Positions 21,745 through 32,840 of a stretch of 64,000 nt of DNA are shown piece after piece. Source of the DNA: Aplectana chamaeleonis (taxonomy: Eukaryota; Nematoda; Chromadorea; Rhabditida; Cosmocercidae); NCBI GenBank assembly GCA_029168955.1, contig JAPDOI010001160.1:124001-188000 (forward strand), in the 5' to 3' direction. The position numbers and the translations under genes are program-made. Each line of letters starts with the position of its first letter. Within the stretch, counting starts at the first letter, position 1. The notes under the pieces were generated by a model. The model was not told the origin of the DNA, made no database searches, and saw only the letters and a program-made list of their open reading frames with translations.

Positions 21745-23133
21745 CTGTCTTTTCCACCTTCACTCGCTGCTACCGTAATGCAACACGGGGATGCGGTCTG
21801 AGGCTGCCATCTATCATCCTTTCTCTTTTACCTTATGTGCCAGTCTTCGATTTTATCATGACCAACGATTTTATCATGACCAATTTTTTTGATCGTCCTT
21901 ATGACAGGCGGTTGAGCTCAGAGACGGTGAGTTTTCAATTTTTTTTGCCGTACTCAGTTTTTTTATAATTATCTAAAAGTCATAATTATGAGTGAAGGGG
22001 CAAATGGCCTATCGATATTGAACAGAAGATGAGGGCTCAAATATAGTGATTTATCAACTAAAAAGGTTGAAGACGTTTCAGAAAATTCTCAGTAGATTTA
22101 ACCCGCTTCCTAAATCCCCTAGCTTTTACCAATACGATGACACCAGAAGTAATGTCGAAAGAACTGAAGAGGGCAACGAAAATCGAAAAAAAATCACCGT
22201 TTCTGAGCATTATCGAAGGTCATACCGACGATTGAACGTTGGTCATACCAAAGTCATGACATAAAGACAGCCTACTTCCCGTTTGCGAAGTCCTGCTAGT
22301 CAACTTTATCCAATTGTGTGGGTGTGGCACAGTGTCCTACTTCCCGCTAAGAGTGAGATTCTCCCGAGTGCCCGCGGAGTGTTGGCGGGCAGTCGACTAC
22401 TGCTGGCGGTCATTGAACACTCACTCATCGATTCCCACTTTGATATCACCGTTGCACCACCCATTACTGTGAAGCCAATAAACAATGCTTGAGCAGATAA
22501 CGTCATGTTGAGACCTTTTCAATGTATGGGGAATCCACGAATCAGCGCCCTCGACTGTCCGCGGCAGATCTATTTGCCTCCCAAGGGAAGGGTTACGGGT
22601 CGTCGGGTCATTGTACCGCCGTAAGTGTCCTGTTTGCATCTGAGTTGAATGGTGATACATGGGGTGGGAGCCACGTAGAGGGAGCAATGATATTCGCAAT
22701 TAGCCAAGTTGGTATTTGCGGCGACGCTCAATGGCAACACGTGCAATACCAGAGTTTTTGATTTTCTTTCCAGGGCGGTATGCTTGGCTTGGTTTCTGAA
22801 GTATTGTGGGTGGGCCGATTTTTTTCCTGTAGTTTCACAACAATACACAGCTACGTAGCACTAGAAGGGAGTTATCATCAGTAAGCAGACGAACACTAAA
22901 GCAAAATGATGTTGGAAGCTAATGGTCAGAAAGACGAATCACAATAAAAAATGAGGGAGAAAAACAAACAATGAGTAAAAGCGACGAGTCTAAACTTAGT
23001 ATTCAAATGCAGGCTCGAAAAACCTCCAAGTCTCTATGATTACAGAGGAGAAAGTGTGGCGCATCGTCAAGAAATGATAAAGCGTAGTCTTCACCTCCGT
23101 CTATCTCATCATGGTTAAAAAGCCCAAACTAAC
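21745..23133. other. No confident gene
   Basis: A minus frame starting with ATG near 22,506 reads MTLSAQALFIGFTVMGGATV, a hydrophobic start that could be a signal or membrane segment. It is followed by a possible GTGAGTGTT donor near 22,425, so it could be a first exon, but support is thin. The remaining frames show nothing. Confidence 0.3.
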
Positions 23134-23403
23134 CTTTATGACACTTTTTGACGACTTTCGTTTTGAGTTCGAGCTCATCAATATCAGAATTGCTGTAGAT
23201 GATGCACATTTTAACGAAGTTGCGAACTTCAAAGAGCTCCCTGACGTCGCTGACAGAATATTTATCAACATTGAGCGTGTAGTCTCCGTTCATCATTTCA
23301 ACACTTTCAAGCTGGTTAGCCACTCTAGCTGTGAATCCATTCTTGATTAAATCTATTGTATTGAAAACAACATCCTCTGTCCTTTTATCAGAATAGACGA
23401 AAC
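23134..23403 (-). CDS. Internal exon of unidentified minus-strand gene
   Basis: The best-supported host exon in this region. The minus-strand acceptor CCCTTCAG at 23,404 and donor GTTAGTTTGG at 23,133 bracket 270 nt with two leading bases and one trailing base of split codons. It is open throughout although neighbouring frames have stops. It starts FVYSDKRTEDVVFNTIDLIK and includes NGFTARVANQLESVEMM and VRNFVKMCIIYSNSDIDELE. The alternation of hydrophobic strands and helices would fit an alpha/beta fold such as a periplasmic-binding-like ligand domain, but that is a weak impression and I assign no function. Confidence 0.65.
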
Positions 23404-24106
23404 CTGAAGGGAACGTTCTTTCGATCGCTTATTTATTTGTTTTTCAAAAATCCATTTCCTAAAAGCCGTCCTGACAGCCAGTTGGGGACTTCGCCCCCAC
23501 ACCCCAGACCTCTACCTTCTGTGAAAATATGAAATCGTTCTTGCATACATCCAGTTGACGCAAGATGCTTATTCACCTCGGGCTATTTAGCTGTAAACAG
23601 AGTCACGCGGGTGCTGTGCGGCCGGATAACGGGGAATGCGTGAAAATGTTAAAAACTGAGTTTTTTGGGGACGTGAAAATTTCTGGCCAAAAAATAGTGG
23701 GGGAAGTGGGTTTTTAATTGAGAAAAAGCTTCTGACAAATTTGATAAACAAAAATTCCTACAAAGAGGAAGGCATACATACGTATTGTCAATCACATGAT
23801 GGGAGGAAGCCGTGACGCTACTTGATGGGAAGAATTGCGAGAGGGAAAACTATGGAAACATGGCTGTCGATTGAATGATTTCGAGCCCGATTGCTGAGCG
23901 CGGCTTCCTACTTGCGAGAGACAGACGATATTGCAATAGGAAGAAAAAGGTGAAAAGAAACAATAATAGCTCTATGAGAGCACAAGGAAAGAACGTTTTT
24001 ACACGCGACGGTTTAGTAGCGGTATTTAAGACTGTAGCAATAGTTTCAGCTTGAAGACGTACTTTCGGACAAGGTACATCCATTGAAGGAGCCTACTAGT
24101 GCTTTA
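23404..24106. other. No gene recognised
   Basis: AT-rich. No open segment with splice sites and no internal repeat noticed. If the minus-strand gene extends, its 5' part lies here or further right. Confidence 0.4.
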
Positions 24107-24405
24107 ATTCTCCACTTGGTAGACGGACGAACGTGCGTTCCCCCATTAAATGTGAGATTTTCATTAATGTAAGAAAAAGATTTGGAAACTTCTTGGAACA
24201 CTCTACAAACTCTACCCAACACCCCAACCATAACCTCAAAGTTACGGAGAAAATCGCCTAAGACCCCCTCTCTCGTTGTTCGATACCGTTTTGCGGAAAC
24301 GCGCCTATAGCCGAAACTGGACAACGCAAGTTTTCATAGCAAAAACCCTGAGGTACCAAAGATCTTTTTTCATTCTAGGCCTACCCTCTACTACAAACTA
24401 AGGAG
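24107..24405 (+). repeat. Dispersed repeat family G, copy 2
   Basis: Colinear with 11,727-12,030 (see that entry). The GGACAACGCAAGTTTTCATA and CTGAGGTACCAAAGATC segments are the best-conserved part. Confidence 0.65.
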
Positions 24406-24599
24406 GCCGTCTGGATAAACCTCAACTTGAAGGCACTTTCCGAGCTCATGAACAAAATCTGAGATCACCTGCTTAGTGCGAGCTCTCGAATCCTCCGAAT
24501 GAGCGAGATATAGGGGCGTCCACATCAGGAAGCCAATTTAACACCCCCATTTTATGATCTTGCGAGCTCAACAGTGGCAAGTTAAGTTTTCCGCTCGAT

Positions 24600-24855
24600 A
24601 GCCTCCTTATTCCCTTTATTGTCAACCTCTATTTTAGTTGAGATCGGCTTGCATACATCGCTTGTAAATGACGGAAGTTACAAGTCTCGGATAACTCGTC
24701 TACCATGCTTCCGCAACTCAATAGTTGTGGGACCATAACTCCGTTCCCAGAAGGCCTTGTACGATTCCAGAGACATCATTGGAATCAGCGTTGGACCGTT
24801 TTCAAGATAGACAGAAAAACAGAATAACGATTCTAGGATATGTGCCTTTGAAGGC
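24600..24855 (+). repeat. MITE family A, copy 2 (5' truncated)
   Basis: Matches the right half of the family A element at 10,253-10,746: GGATAACTCGTCTACCATGC and GGCCTTGTACGATTCCAGAG. It ends at TGTGCCTTTGAAGGC. A further short element with its own right end (TCGCGAACACTGCCTTTAAG) finishes at about 25,001, so insertions are nested or abutting here. Confidence 0.7.
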
Positions 24856-25001
24856 AGAGTTGATTCGACAATGATGATGAGAAGTCGTTGAGCTCTTCCA
24901 CTGGCTAGAGCAAGCTACAGTGTTCTTTATCATCATCAGTAGTTGAAGCTAAAGAACAACCATCACGCCTAATAATTTAATCGCGAACACTGCCTTTAAG
25001 G

Positions 25002-25158
25002 TATTTAAGAGCATTGCCCAAATTCCACTGTGGCGAGGCGTCGAAAAATGCCGCGCCTAAAGGCGCGGATACCGCAGTAACTTTAGAAAAAGCAAGTCAA
25101 ACTGACATCCCCGAGGGTCTTAGTAATGTAGGGAGCGCAGTAATTATCAAATAAAAAA
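25002..25158. other. Short unassigned spacer between MITEs
   Basis: Contains a GCGCCTAAAGGCGC hairpin near 25,050. Otherwise featureless. Confidence 0.4.
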
Positions 25159-25613
25159 TTTAAAGGAAGTGTTCACGATAAATTTCACTTTCGAAATCTC
25201 CACGGTTTACGGAAGGTCTCTTGCCCTATATAGCAAGGCATGCCTAAAAAGGACACGAATGACCCGTTTTTGAGCCAAAATAGGCCCTCCATTGTTTACG
25301 TTGATTTTTGAGCGTGGAGGAATTGACCGCTAGAAGGATTATACTTATCAGTGCAATGAAGCGATCAGCTCACTTATCAGCACTTCTTTGACTTGATCAT
25401 TTCTGTGATTTGAGTCTTCATTTGTTCTTTTTGAGGGGCGGATCTGGGGCACCAGGCGTGTCTGGGGCACCAAAACGCTTGTTTGCAGACGTTATTTTGC
25501 CGCTCCTGGCCCGTTTTCTACTATTCTTTCGGCACTGGGAGCCTAGGATCCTTCTCGCCTATCATTTCACTGTGGAAAGTCAACGAGGAGGATCATCGTG
25601 AACGCTGCCTTTA
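25159..25613 (+). repeat. MITE family B, copy 1 (about 455 bp)
   Basis: Ends are TTTAAAGGAAGTGTTCACGA and TCGTGAACGCTGCCTTTAA. The interior is nearly colinear over its full length with 47,559-48,011, including TCTCCACGGTTTACG, GTTTACGTTGATTTTTGAGC and GGGAGCCTAG. It is distinct from family A inside but shares the same ends. Confidence 0.9.
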
Positions 25614-25696
25614 ACCAGAAAAGAAAAACTCACATAATTCTTTCGGAACCGGGGGAGACCTAGAAAATTTAGATTTTTTTTCAAGAATTTTCATCT

Positions 25697-25853
25697 CTTA
25701 AGGCACCGATCAACCTCGGAATAATTTTTCCTATATCTCGATTATTTGGAGGAATTGAGAGCTTGACTCTGCAAGTGCTATATAGAATTGGTCTACTTCG
25801 CCATTATATGGAAATCTTAGATTTCGTTCCTGAGGCTGGAGTGTGCCTTTAAG
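25697..25853 (+). repeat. Element family F, copy 2 (about 157 bp)
   Basis: Bounded by CTTAAGGCACCGATCAACC and GGAGTGTGCCTTTAAG. An internally deleted relative of the element at 16,033-16,790, judged by ends only. Confidence 0.5.
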
Positions 25854-26082
25854 TGAAGGGGGCGTAGCTTTGTAGAGATCCTGGACAACGGAAAGCCCGA
25901 CCCTGGCCGTGAATGTAGAAATTACGGGCAGCATCAGTAGACAAATGAAGGCACACTAAAACAAAAATTTCCGGAAGAAAAATCATATTTGCGGCAACAG
26001 TATACACATACAAAAACCATACGAGGTGCGTCAAGTCCGGTACAAACAGTTTTTAAACCCGTTTCGTAGACTCCTTTCTGCG

Positions 26083-26340
26083 TTCAAAGGCACAGGACAC
26101 CCGGAAAATTAATTTTCAGATTTCATACATGTCTTGGAGAGAGTCACACTCTGATCACAGTGGTATCTCTCAAATTGTCCAATACCCCCTTTGCACAGCG
26201 TAATGGCTCTTACAAGATACCTGGATTTTGAGGGCGAAAATTGGTGGACGAGTAGTCTCAGGCCTGTATTTCTCTTCGTTCGCAATCGTTGCGCGAGAGC
26301 GAGACAGTAGATGGAGGCTAAGGGTGTACTGTGCCTTCAA
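26083..26340 (+). repeat. Element family F, copy 3 (about 258 bp)
   Basis: Bounded by TTCAAAGGCACAGGACAC and GTGTACTGTGCCTTCAA. The interior GGACGAGTAGTCTCAGGCCT matches the longer copy near 16,470. It abuts the family A element that begins at 26,341. Confidence 0.55.
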
Positions 26341-26833
26341 TTAGAGGCAGTGTTCTCGAATAAAATCGCTTGTCTGTTTTTCCGCCTATCTTGAAAACAG
26401 TCCGATTCTGATTCCAATGATGTCTCTGGAATCGTAAAAGACCTTCTGGGAACGGAGTTATGGTCCCACAACTATTTAGCTGAGGAAGCATGGTGCACGA
26501 GTTGTCCGAGGCTTGTAACTTCCGTCTCTTGCAGCCGATGTATGCGAGGTGACCTGAGTAAAAAGAGAAGTTGAGGATGAAGGGAAGAACGGGGCTATTG
26601 ATTGGAAACCATCGCTCATCTCACCATCTCGAGTTTCCATTTGGTCAAGTCGGAGGACGGGCATTGCGCTTTTGGGGTTTGCCTTGCGCAGAAAGTGGCA
26701 ACTTCGGGCTCTTTTGGGGCTCTTTCTGGCTGTTTTTATGCGTTCTTTCGACGTGAACGTTACAGTGTGCCCCTCCACTACCCATTCCCCGTGGAAACTG
26801 AAACAGATTTTTTTTCGTAAACACTACCTTTAA
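26341..26833 (-). repeat. MITE family A, copy 3 (about 493 bp, inverted)
   Basis: Left end TTAGAGGCAGTGTTCTCGA, right end TTCGTAAACACTACCTTTAA. The interior is the inverse of the element at 10,253-10,746 (GGCTTGTAACTTCCGTCTCT, GCTCATCTCACCATCTCGAG). The length equals that of copy 1, so both look full-length. Confidence 0.88.
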
Positions 26834-26959
26834 GAGACAATGGGCACACCACTTGTTACGACGTTCAACAAACCTCTCGGGGCTCCAGTCCACTTTTTAC
26901 GATGTACTGCCCTTGGTCTTCTGATGTCCTAACAACTTCCCCTTACTCACGTCTTTTTA
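26834..26959. other. Short spacer before satellite array
   Basis: No features. The boundary of the tandem array is near 26,960. Confidence 0.4.
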
Positions 26960-29884
26960 AGTCGGCTGCAATTCGGAAAGGTTTGAATCATTTGAAACCC
27001 AGAATGGGCGGTGCAGCCTTCGGCTGCACCGTAGGGCAAGGTAGGTAATCCCCGGGCGCTAACAGTTTTCAGTGTTGGCTGCAGGGCAAGGGAGGTAACT
27101 CCCGGGTGTGGGCAGATTTTAGTGTTGGCGGCAATTCGGAGTGGTTTGAATCTTTTGAAACCCAGAATGGACGGTGCAGCCTTCGGCTGCACCGTAGGGC
27201 AAGGGAGGTAATCCCCGGGTGTGAGCAGTTTTTAGTGTTGGCTGCAGGGCAAGGGAGGTAATCCCCGGGTGTGGGCAGTTTTTAATGTTGGCTGCAATTC
27301 GGAGTGGTTTGAATCATTTGAAACCCAGAATGGACGGTATGTAGGGCAAGGGAGGTAATCCCCGGGTGTGGGCAGTTTTTAATGTTGGCTGCAATTCGGA
27401 AAGGTTTGAATCATTTGAAACCCAAAATGGACGGTGCAGTCTTCGGCTGCACCGTAGGGCAAGCGAGGTAATCCCCGGGTGTGGGCAGTTTTCAATGTTG
27501 GCTGCAATTCGGAAAGGTTTGAATCATTTGAAACCCAGAATGGACGGTGCAGCCTTCGGCTGCACCGTAGGGCAAGGGAGGTAATGCCCGGGTGTGGGCA
27601 GTTTTTAATGTTGGCTGCAATTCGGAAAGGTTTGAATCATTTGAAACCCAGAATAAACGGTGCAGCCTTCGGCTGCACCGTAGGGCAAGGGAGGTAATCC
27701 CCGGGTGTGGGCAGTTTTTAATGTTGGCTGCAATTCGGAAAGGTTTGAATCATTTGAAACCCAGAATGGACGGTGCAGCCTTCGGCTGCACCGTAGGGCA
27801 AGGGAGGTAATCCCCGGGTGTGGGCAGTTTTTAATGTTGGCTGCAATTCGGAAAGGTTTGAATCATTTGAAACCCAGAATGGACGGTGCAACCTTTGGCT
27901 GCACCGTAGGGCAAGCGAGCTAATCCCCGGGTGTGGGCAGATTTTAGTGTTGGCTGCAATTCGGAGTGGTTTGAATCATTTGAAACCCAGAATGGACGGT
28001 GCAGCCTTTGGCTGCACCGTAGGGCAAGGGAGGTAATCCCCGGGTGTGGGCCGTTTTTAATGTTGGCTGCAATTCGGAAAGGTTTGAATCATTTGAAACC
28101 CAGAATGGACGGTGCAGCCTTCGGCTGCACCGTAGGGCAAGGGAGGTAATCCCCGGGCGTGAACAGTTTTTAGTGTTGGCTGCAGGGCAAGGGAGGTAAC
28201 CCCCGGGTGTGGGCAGATTTTAGTGTTGGCTGCAATTCGGAGTGGTTTGAATCATTTGAAACCCAGAATGAACGGTGCAGCCTTCGGCTGCACCGTAGGG
28301 CAAGGGAGGTAATCCCCGGGTGTGGGCAGTTTTTTATGTTGGCTGCAATTCGGAAAGGGTTGAATGATTTGAAACCCAGAATGGACGGTCCAGCCTTCGG
28401 CTGCACCGTAGGACAAGCGAGGTAATCCCCGGGTGTGGGCAGTTTTTTATGTTGGCTGCAATTCGGAAAGGTTTGAATCATTTGAAACCCAGAATGGACG
28501 GTGCAGCCTTTGGCTGCACGGTAGGGCAAGGGAGGTAATCCCCGGGTGAGGGCCGTTTTTAATGTTGGCTGCAATTCGGAAAGGTTTGAATCATTTGAAA
28601 CCCAGAATGGACGGTGCAGCCTTCGGCTGCACCGTAGGGCAAGGGAGGTAATGCCCGGGTGTGGGCAGTTTTTAATGTTGGCTGCAATTCGGAAAGGTTT
28701 GAATCATTTGAAACCCAGAATGGACGGTGCAGCCTTCGACCGTAGGGCAAGCGAGGTAATCCCCGGGTGTGGGCAGATTTTAGTGTTGGCTGCAGGGCAA
28801 GGGAGGTAACCCCCGGGTGTGGGCAGATTTTAGTGTTGGCTGCAATTCGGAGTGGTTTGAATCATTTGAAACCCAGAATGAACGGTGCAGCCTTCGGCTG
28901 CACCGTAGGGCAAGGGAGGTAATCCCCGGGTGTGGGCCGTTCTTAATGTTGGGTTGCAATTCGGATAGGGTTGAATCATTTGAAACCCAGAATGGACGGT
29001 GCAGCCTTCGGCTGCACCGTAAGGCTAAGCGAGGTAATCCCTGGGTGTGGGCAGTTTTTTATGTTGGCTGCAATTCGGAAAGGTTTGAATCATTTGAAAC
29101 CCAGAATGGACGGTGCAGCCTCTGGCTGCACCGTAGGGCAAGGGAGGTAATCCCCGGGTGAGGGCCGTGTTTAATGTTGGCTGCAATTCGGAAAGGTTTG
29201 AATCATTTGAAACCCAGAATGGACGGTGCAGCCTTCGGCTGCACCGTAGGGCAAGGGAGGTAATGCCCGGGTGTGGGCAGTTTTTAATGTTGGCTGCAAT
29301 TCGGAAAGGTTTGAATCATTTGAAACCCAGAATGGACGGTGCAGCCTTCGACCGTAGGGCAAGCGAGGTAATCCCCGGGTGTGGGCAGATTTTAGTGTTG
29401 GCTGCAATTCAGAGTGGTTTGAATCTTTTGAAACCCAGAATGGATGGTGCAGCCTTCGGCTGCACCGTAGGACAAGGGAGGTGATCCCCGGGCGTGAACA
29501 GTTTTTAGTGTTGGCTGCAGGGCAAGGGAGGTAACCCCCGGGTGTGGGCAGATTGCTCAAAAGTAGTTTTTATCGCGAACCCTGCCTTTAATGTTGGCTG
29601 CAATTTGGAAAGGTTTGAATCATTTGAAACCCAGAATGGACGGTGCAGCCTTCGACTGCACCGTAGGGTAAGGGAGGTAATCCCCGGGTGTGGGCAGTTT
29701 TTAATGTTGGCTGCAATTCGGAAAGGTTTGAATCATTTGAAACCTAGAAGGGACGGTGCAGCCTTCGGCTGCTCCGTAGGGCAAAAGAGGTAATCCCCGG
29801 GTGTGGGCAGTTTTTGATGTTGGCTGCAATTCGGAAAGGTTTGAATCATTTGAAACCCAGAATGAACGGTGCAGCCTTCGGCTC
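26960..29884 (+). repeat. 113-bp tandem satellite with hairpin, forward block
   Basis: About 24-26 units of about 113 bp, plus shortened units missing the hairpin half. Each full unit has, in order, GGGCAAGGGAGGTAATCCCC, GGGTGTGGGCAGTTTTTAAT, GTTGGCTGCAATTCGGA, GGTTTGAATCATTTGAAACC, then GGTGCAGCCTTCGGCTGCAC, a near-perfect hairpin with a three-base loop. Because 113 is not a multiple of three, the recurrent 72-codon frames that restart every unit are by-products. Two short blocks (near 28,735-28,745 and 29,345-29,355) share the same hairpin deletion (CTTCGACCG), about 612 bp apart, evidence of multi-unit duplication. Confidence 0.95.
29556..29593 (+). repeat. MITE end embedded in the satellite
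   Basis: TTTTTATCGCGAACCCTGCC followed by TTTAA interrupts the regular unit. It matches the shared terminal motif of the A, B and C MITE families. Only the end is present, so this is a deletion remnant or a recombination scar. Confidence 0.6.
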
Positions 29885-30660
29885 CGAATTGCAGCCAACA
29901 CTAAAATCAGCCTCCACCCGGGGATTACCTCCCTTGCCTGACGGGGCAGCCGAAAACCACCGTCCATCAGAGTCTCAAATGATTTAAACCCTCCGAATTG
30001 CAGCCAACATTAAAATCAGCCTCCACCCGGGGATTACCTCCCTTGCCTGACGGGGGAGGCGAAGGCTGCACCCCCCACCCAGAGTCTCAAATGATTTAAA
30101 CCCCTCCGAATTGCAGCCAACACTAAAATCAGCCTCCACCCGGGGATTACCTCCCTTGCCTGACGGTGCAGCCGAAGGCTGCACCGTCCATCCAGGGTCT
30201 CAAATGATTTAAACCACTCCGAATCGCAGCCAACACTAAAATCAGCCTCCACCCGGGGATTACCTCCCTTGCCTGACGGTGCAGCCGAAGGCTGCACCGT
30301 CCATCTAGAGTCTCAAATAATTTAAACCACTCCGAATTGCAGCCAACACTAAAATCACCCTCCACCCGGGATTGCTCCTCCTTGCCTGACAGTGCAGCCG
30401 AAGGCTGCACCGTCCATCCAGGGTCTCAAATGATTTAAACCACTCCGAATTGCAGCCAACACTAAATCAGCCTCCACCCGGGATTACCTCCCTTGCCTGA
30501 CGGTGCAGCCGAAGGCTGCAACCGTCCCATCCAGGGTCTCAAATGATTTAAACCACTCCGAATTGCAGCCAACACTAAAATCAGCCTCCACCCGGGGATT
30601 ACCTCCCTTGCCTGACAGTGCAGCCGAAGGCTGCACCGTCCAATCTGGGTTTCAAGTGAT
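29885..30660 (-). repeat. 113-bp tandem satellite, inverted block
   Basis: Seven units of the same satellite in reverse orientation (GGTGCAGCCGAAGGCTGCAC, CCACCCGGGGATTACCTCCC, TTGCAGCCAACACTAAAATC). The switch at about 29,884 is abrupt: a forward hairpin half (GCAGCCTTCGGCT) is joined to CCGAATTGCAGCC with no spacer. The inverted units form a distinct subfamily with CAACACTAAAATCAGCC and AATGATTTAAACC variants. Confidence 0.93.
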
Positions 30661-31351
30661 TTCAACCTGATATCTCTATTCTTGCTTCCGCGGTTGCACC
30701 GGCAATCCCTTTTCCACCGCCAAACAATCGTTCCTATGTGATTATTTATTGAGAATGCGGTTGCACTGGAATTACAGGCGTGATCCCCGGTGTGAGTTGT
30801 GTAATTGCACCATACACTATATTTTACGGCTATCGTGGCAGTTTGTACCGCACGGTATTTTTCGTCTAGTTTTTACACCCGATTCTCATGACGTAAAGCC
30901 TATCTTGCTCTGATGAGTTCGGGAGGGCAATGAGCGGAGCGGTTGCTCATGGCACAGTTTCACAGTGATAATTAGATGTCGGCACGATAAGCCCGACAAG
31001 ATTTCTTTGCACTGGCTTAAAGTGAGGGAGAACGACTATAGGTGCTTTTCGATCGGGTTGGTTACAGGGCAGAAAACCGGCAGAATGCAATTATAGAGTC
31101 AGTCGTGCGGCGCCGCATGATCAATACTCCATTGCAAGCTGTCGCGCCTTTCAGCGGCATAACTCTAATCTGACCTATTTGAATTCGTCCTCGCTGTTTC
31201 TTCGCCTGCACTACACCTTCTGGACTTTCGCCAAGTGAACACCTTTACAACGGTCTCTTCCGACTTTTCATTACAAAAATGTGAGGCGAAAACAACACGC
31301 TCTGTCATCACTTGTTAACAACAGTTTCTAACTCGTCCAGATACGCTACAC
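30661..31351. other. No gene recognised
   Basis: A single-copy-looking stretch between the satellite and the large inverted-repeat block. No long frame and no recognisable motif. Confidence 0.45.
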
Positions 31352-31601
31352 TACTAGTACTAATGGCTCTATCCTAGAAGGGGAGGGGGCACCCAAGATT
31401 TTTCCATAGAAATGAACAAAAACCAGATAAAAGATGCTTGTCGCTGCTATGAATTACTGTTGTTATTGAACTTCTGTAGAAATACTCTCACGTTGATAAT
31501 TTGTCACCTGCACAAAATTCTCACTTAGTAATTATCCTGTTAAAGTTCCGCTCTGGAATATTGAGGCAAGTTAAAACCTGTTTTACGTTCACCATGTTAA
31601 G
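31352..31601 (+). repeat. Left long inverted repeat of a 4.7-kb block
   Basis: About 250 bp whose reverse complement is found at 35,870-36,084. Paired words from outside in: CTACTAGTAC and its partner TCCCTACTACTG; CAAGATTTTTCCATAGAAATG and CATTTCTATGAAAGAATCTTG; CACAAAATTCTC and GGAGAATTTTGTG; TTGAGGCAAGTTAAAACCTG and CAGGTTTTAACTTGCCTCAA. These could be terminal inverted repeats of a large DNA transposon. Confidence 0.85.
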
Positions 31602-31654
31602 AAGCGTGTGAACCTGAAGCTTCTCCGAAGGGTTTGATTTGATTTATTACACGT

Positions 31655-32219
31655 TAGGCCCCGGTCAGACTTCGTCGGAAAACCTGCTGAGTCCGACTGA
31701 GTCCGGATGAGTCCGGGGTGGAAAAACCTGCTGAGTCCCACTGAGTCCGGTTGCCCCCAGCACCAACCAGCTCCTCTGCGAAACACGCAATTGATAGTGA
31801 CGATTATCACCTCAGCTGTGAATCGGAACGTGTTTGATGGCTGATTTTTCTTGTTTTCAACATGTCTGAATCGGATTTCCGTATCAGCAGTACGTGGGGC
31901 AGAGCGCAGACGGCGAGAGTCGAGATGCGGCGGGACTCGGCAGGTCGCAGTCGGCCGAAAAAAATGCACTCAAATCACGTGAGAAACACCTATATCGACC
32001 GGGTGGGACTCAGTGGGACTCAGTCGGACTCAGTCGGTGCATTGGCCCCGCCCTTGTACGCATGAGAAATATCAGTATCGACCGGGGGGATTGCGGTGGG
32101 CATCAGACGGTCGCAGTCGGACTCAGTGGGTTAATTTTTTTCCACCCATTTCCCACGAATGCGGTGCGTATCGACCGGGTGGGACTCAGTAGATCCACCG
32201 ACTATGACGGGGACCTTAG
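31655..32219. repeat. MITE with GACTCAGTGGGA-rich interior
   Basis: Ends TAGGCCCCGGTCAGACTTCG and GACTATGACGGGGACCTTA are inverse. The interior repeats CTGAGTCC(G/C)ACTGAGTCC words on the left and GGGACTCAGT(G/C)GGACTCAGT on the right, so subterminal repeats are also inverted. It is nested inside the 4.7-kb block. Confidence 0.75.
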
Positions 32220-32636
32220 AACCATTTAAAAGAAGAACAACAGAACGCGACACCTAAACGGCAAGTTAAAAAGACTAAATATAGTAGGGCAATAATGAAA
32301 CAAGTCGATAACGATAAGTCGGCTTACTCTGAGAAAATTTGCATTGACCGTGGCGGGACGGCACCGCAACCCGAGACCGTGCCGGGCCGATATAGCAACG
32401 GCACAGTGATCCGAGCCCGTGTCGCGACACTGTAGCAACGGCTCCGGAATCTTGGAAGATTCCTTCTTGTCCGCGACAGTACAGCAACGGCACCGCAATC
32501 ATGAACGGTACCGCGATAGCGAAGCGTGGGCCTCGGAACAGCTTCGCGCCGGCTTCGCGATATCACCGCGACGCCACCGCAACAGTGGCAGACATGAAAA
32601 AATGGTAAAGCGAATGACCAAGTCCTGATGTGTTTA
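32220..32636. repeat. Degenerate tandem repeat rich in GCAACGGCACCG
   Basis: CAACGGCACAGTGATC, CAACGGCTCCGGAATC and CAACGGCACCGCAATC occur at roughly 60-75-bp spacing between 32,395 and 32,500, with GCGACACTGT/GCGACAGTAC words before the second and third. No gene is supported. Confidence 0.5.
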
Positions 32637-32840
32637 TCACATGCACAGCCGGTATAAAAGGTGCCTCATCTCACTCGAGTCCTCATTCGGCATTCTGAGG
32701 CCGGCCCTGGAAGGTGACTTCGAGCCCTTTTCGCCAGCCTAATTTTGACCACTGGGGGATAGGGGATCCACACGGCTGGGGGGTGAAGCGGTTTTCGCAG
32801 CAGTCTGCGGGGAGGGTGGTTCCTCACTGCAGATCTCGGC
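32637..32840 (+). repeat. Inverted copy of the segment at 35,374-35,563
   Basis: CACAGCCGGTATAAAAGGTGC, then CTCATCTCACT, CCCTGGAAGGTGACT and GCAGTCTGCGG-GAGG mirror the segment at 35,374-35,563. GGTATAAAAGG looks like a TATA box but lies in the repeat end. Confidence 0.7.

Noticed and set aside
26960..30660. Series of identical 72-codon frames, one per 113-bp unit
   Set aside because: 113 is not a multiple of three; each frame ends at the same stop in every unit and restarts by chance.
26960..30660. CRISPR-like array of repeats and spacers
   Set aside because: The whole 113-bp unit is repeated, including the would-be spacers. There are no variable spacers and no cas genes, and the context is eukaryotic.
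32637..32665. TATA box (GGTATAAAAGG) as a promoter
   Set aside because: It lies in an inverted repeat, recurs as its mirror at about 35,545, and no gene follows.
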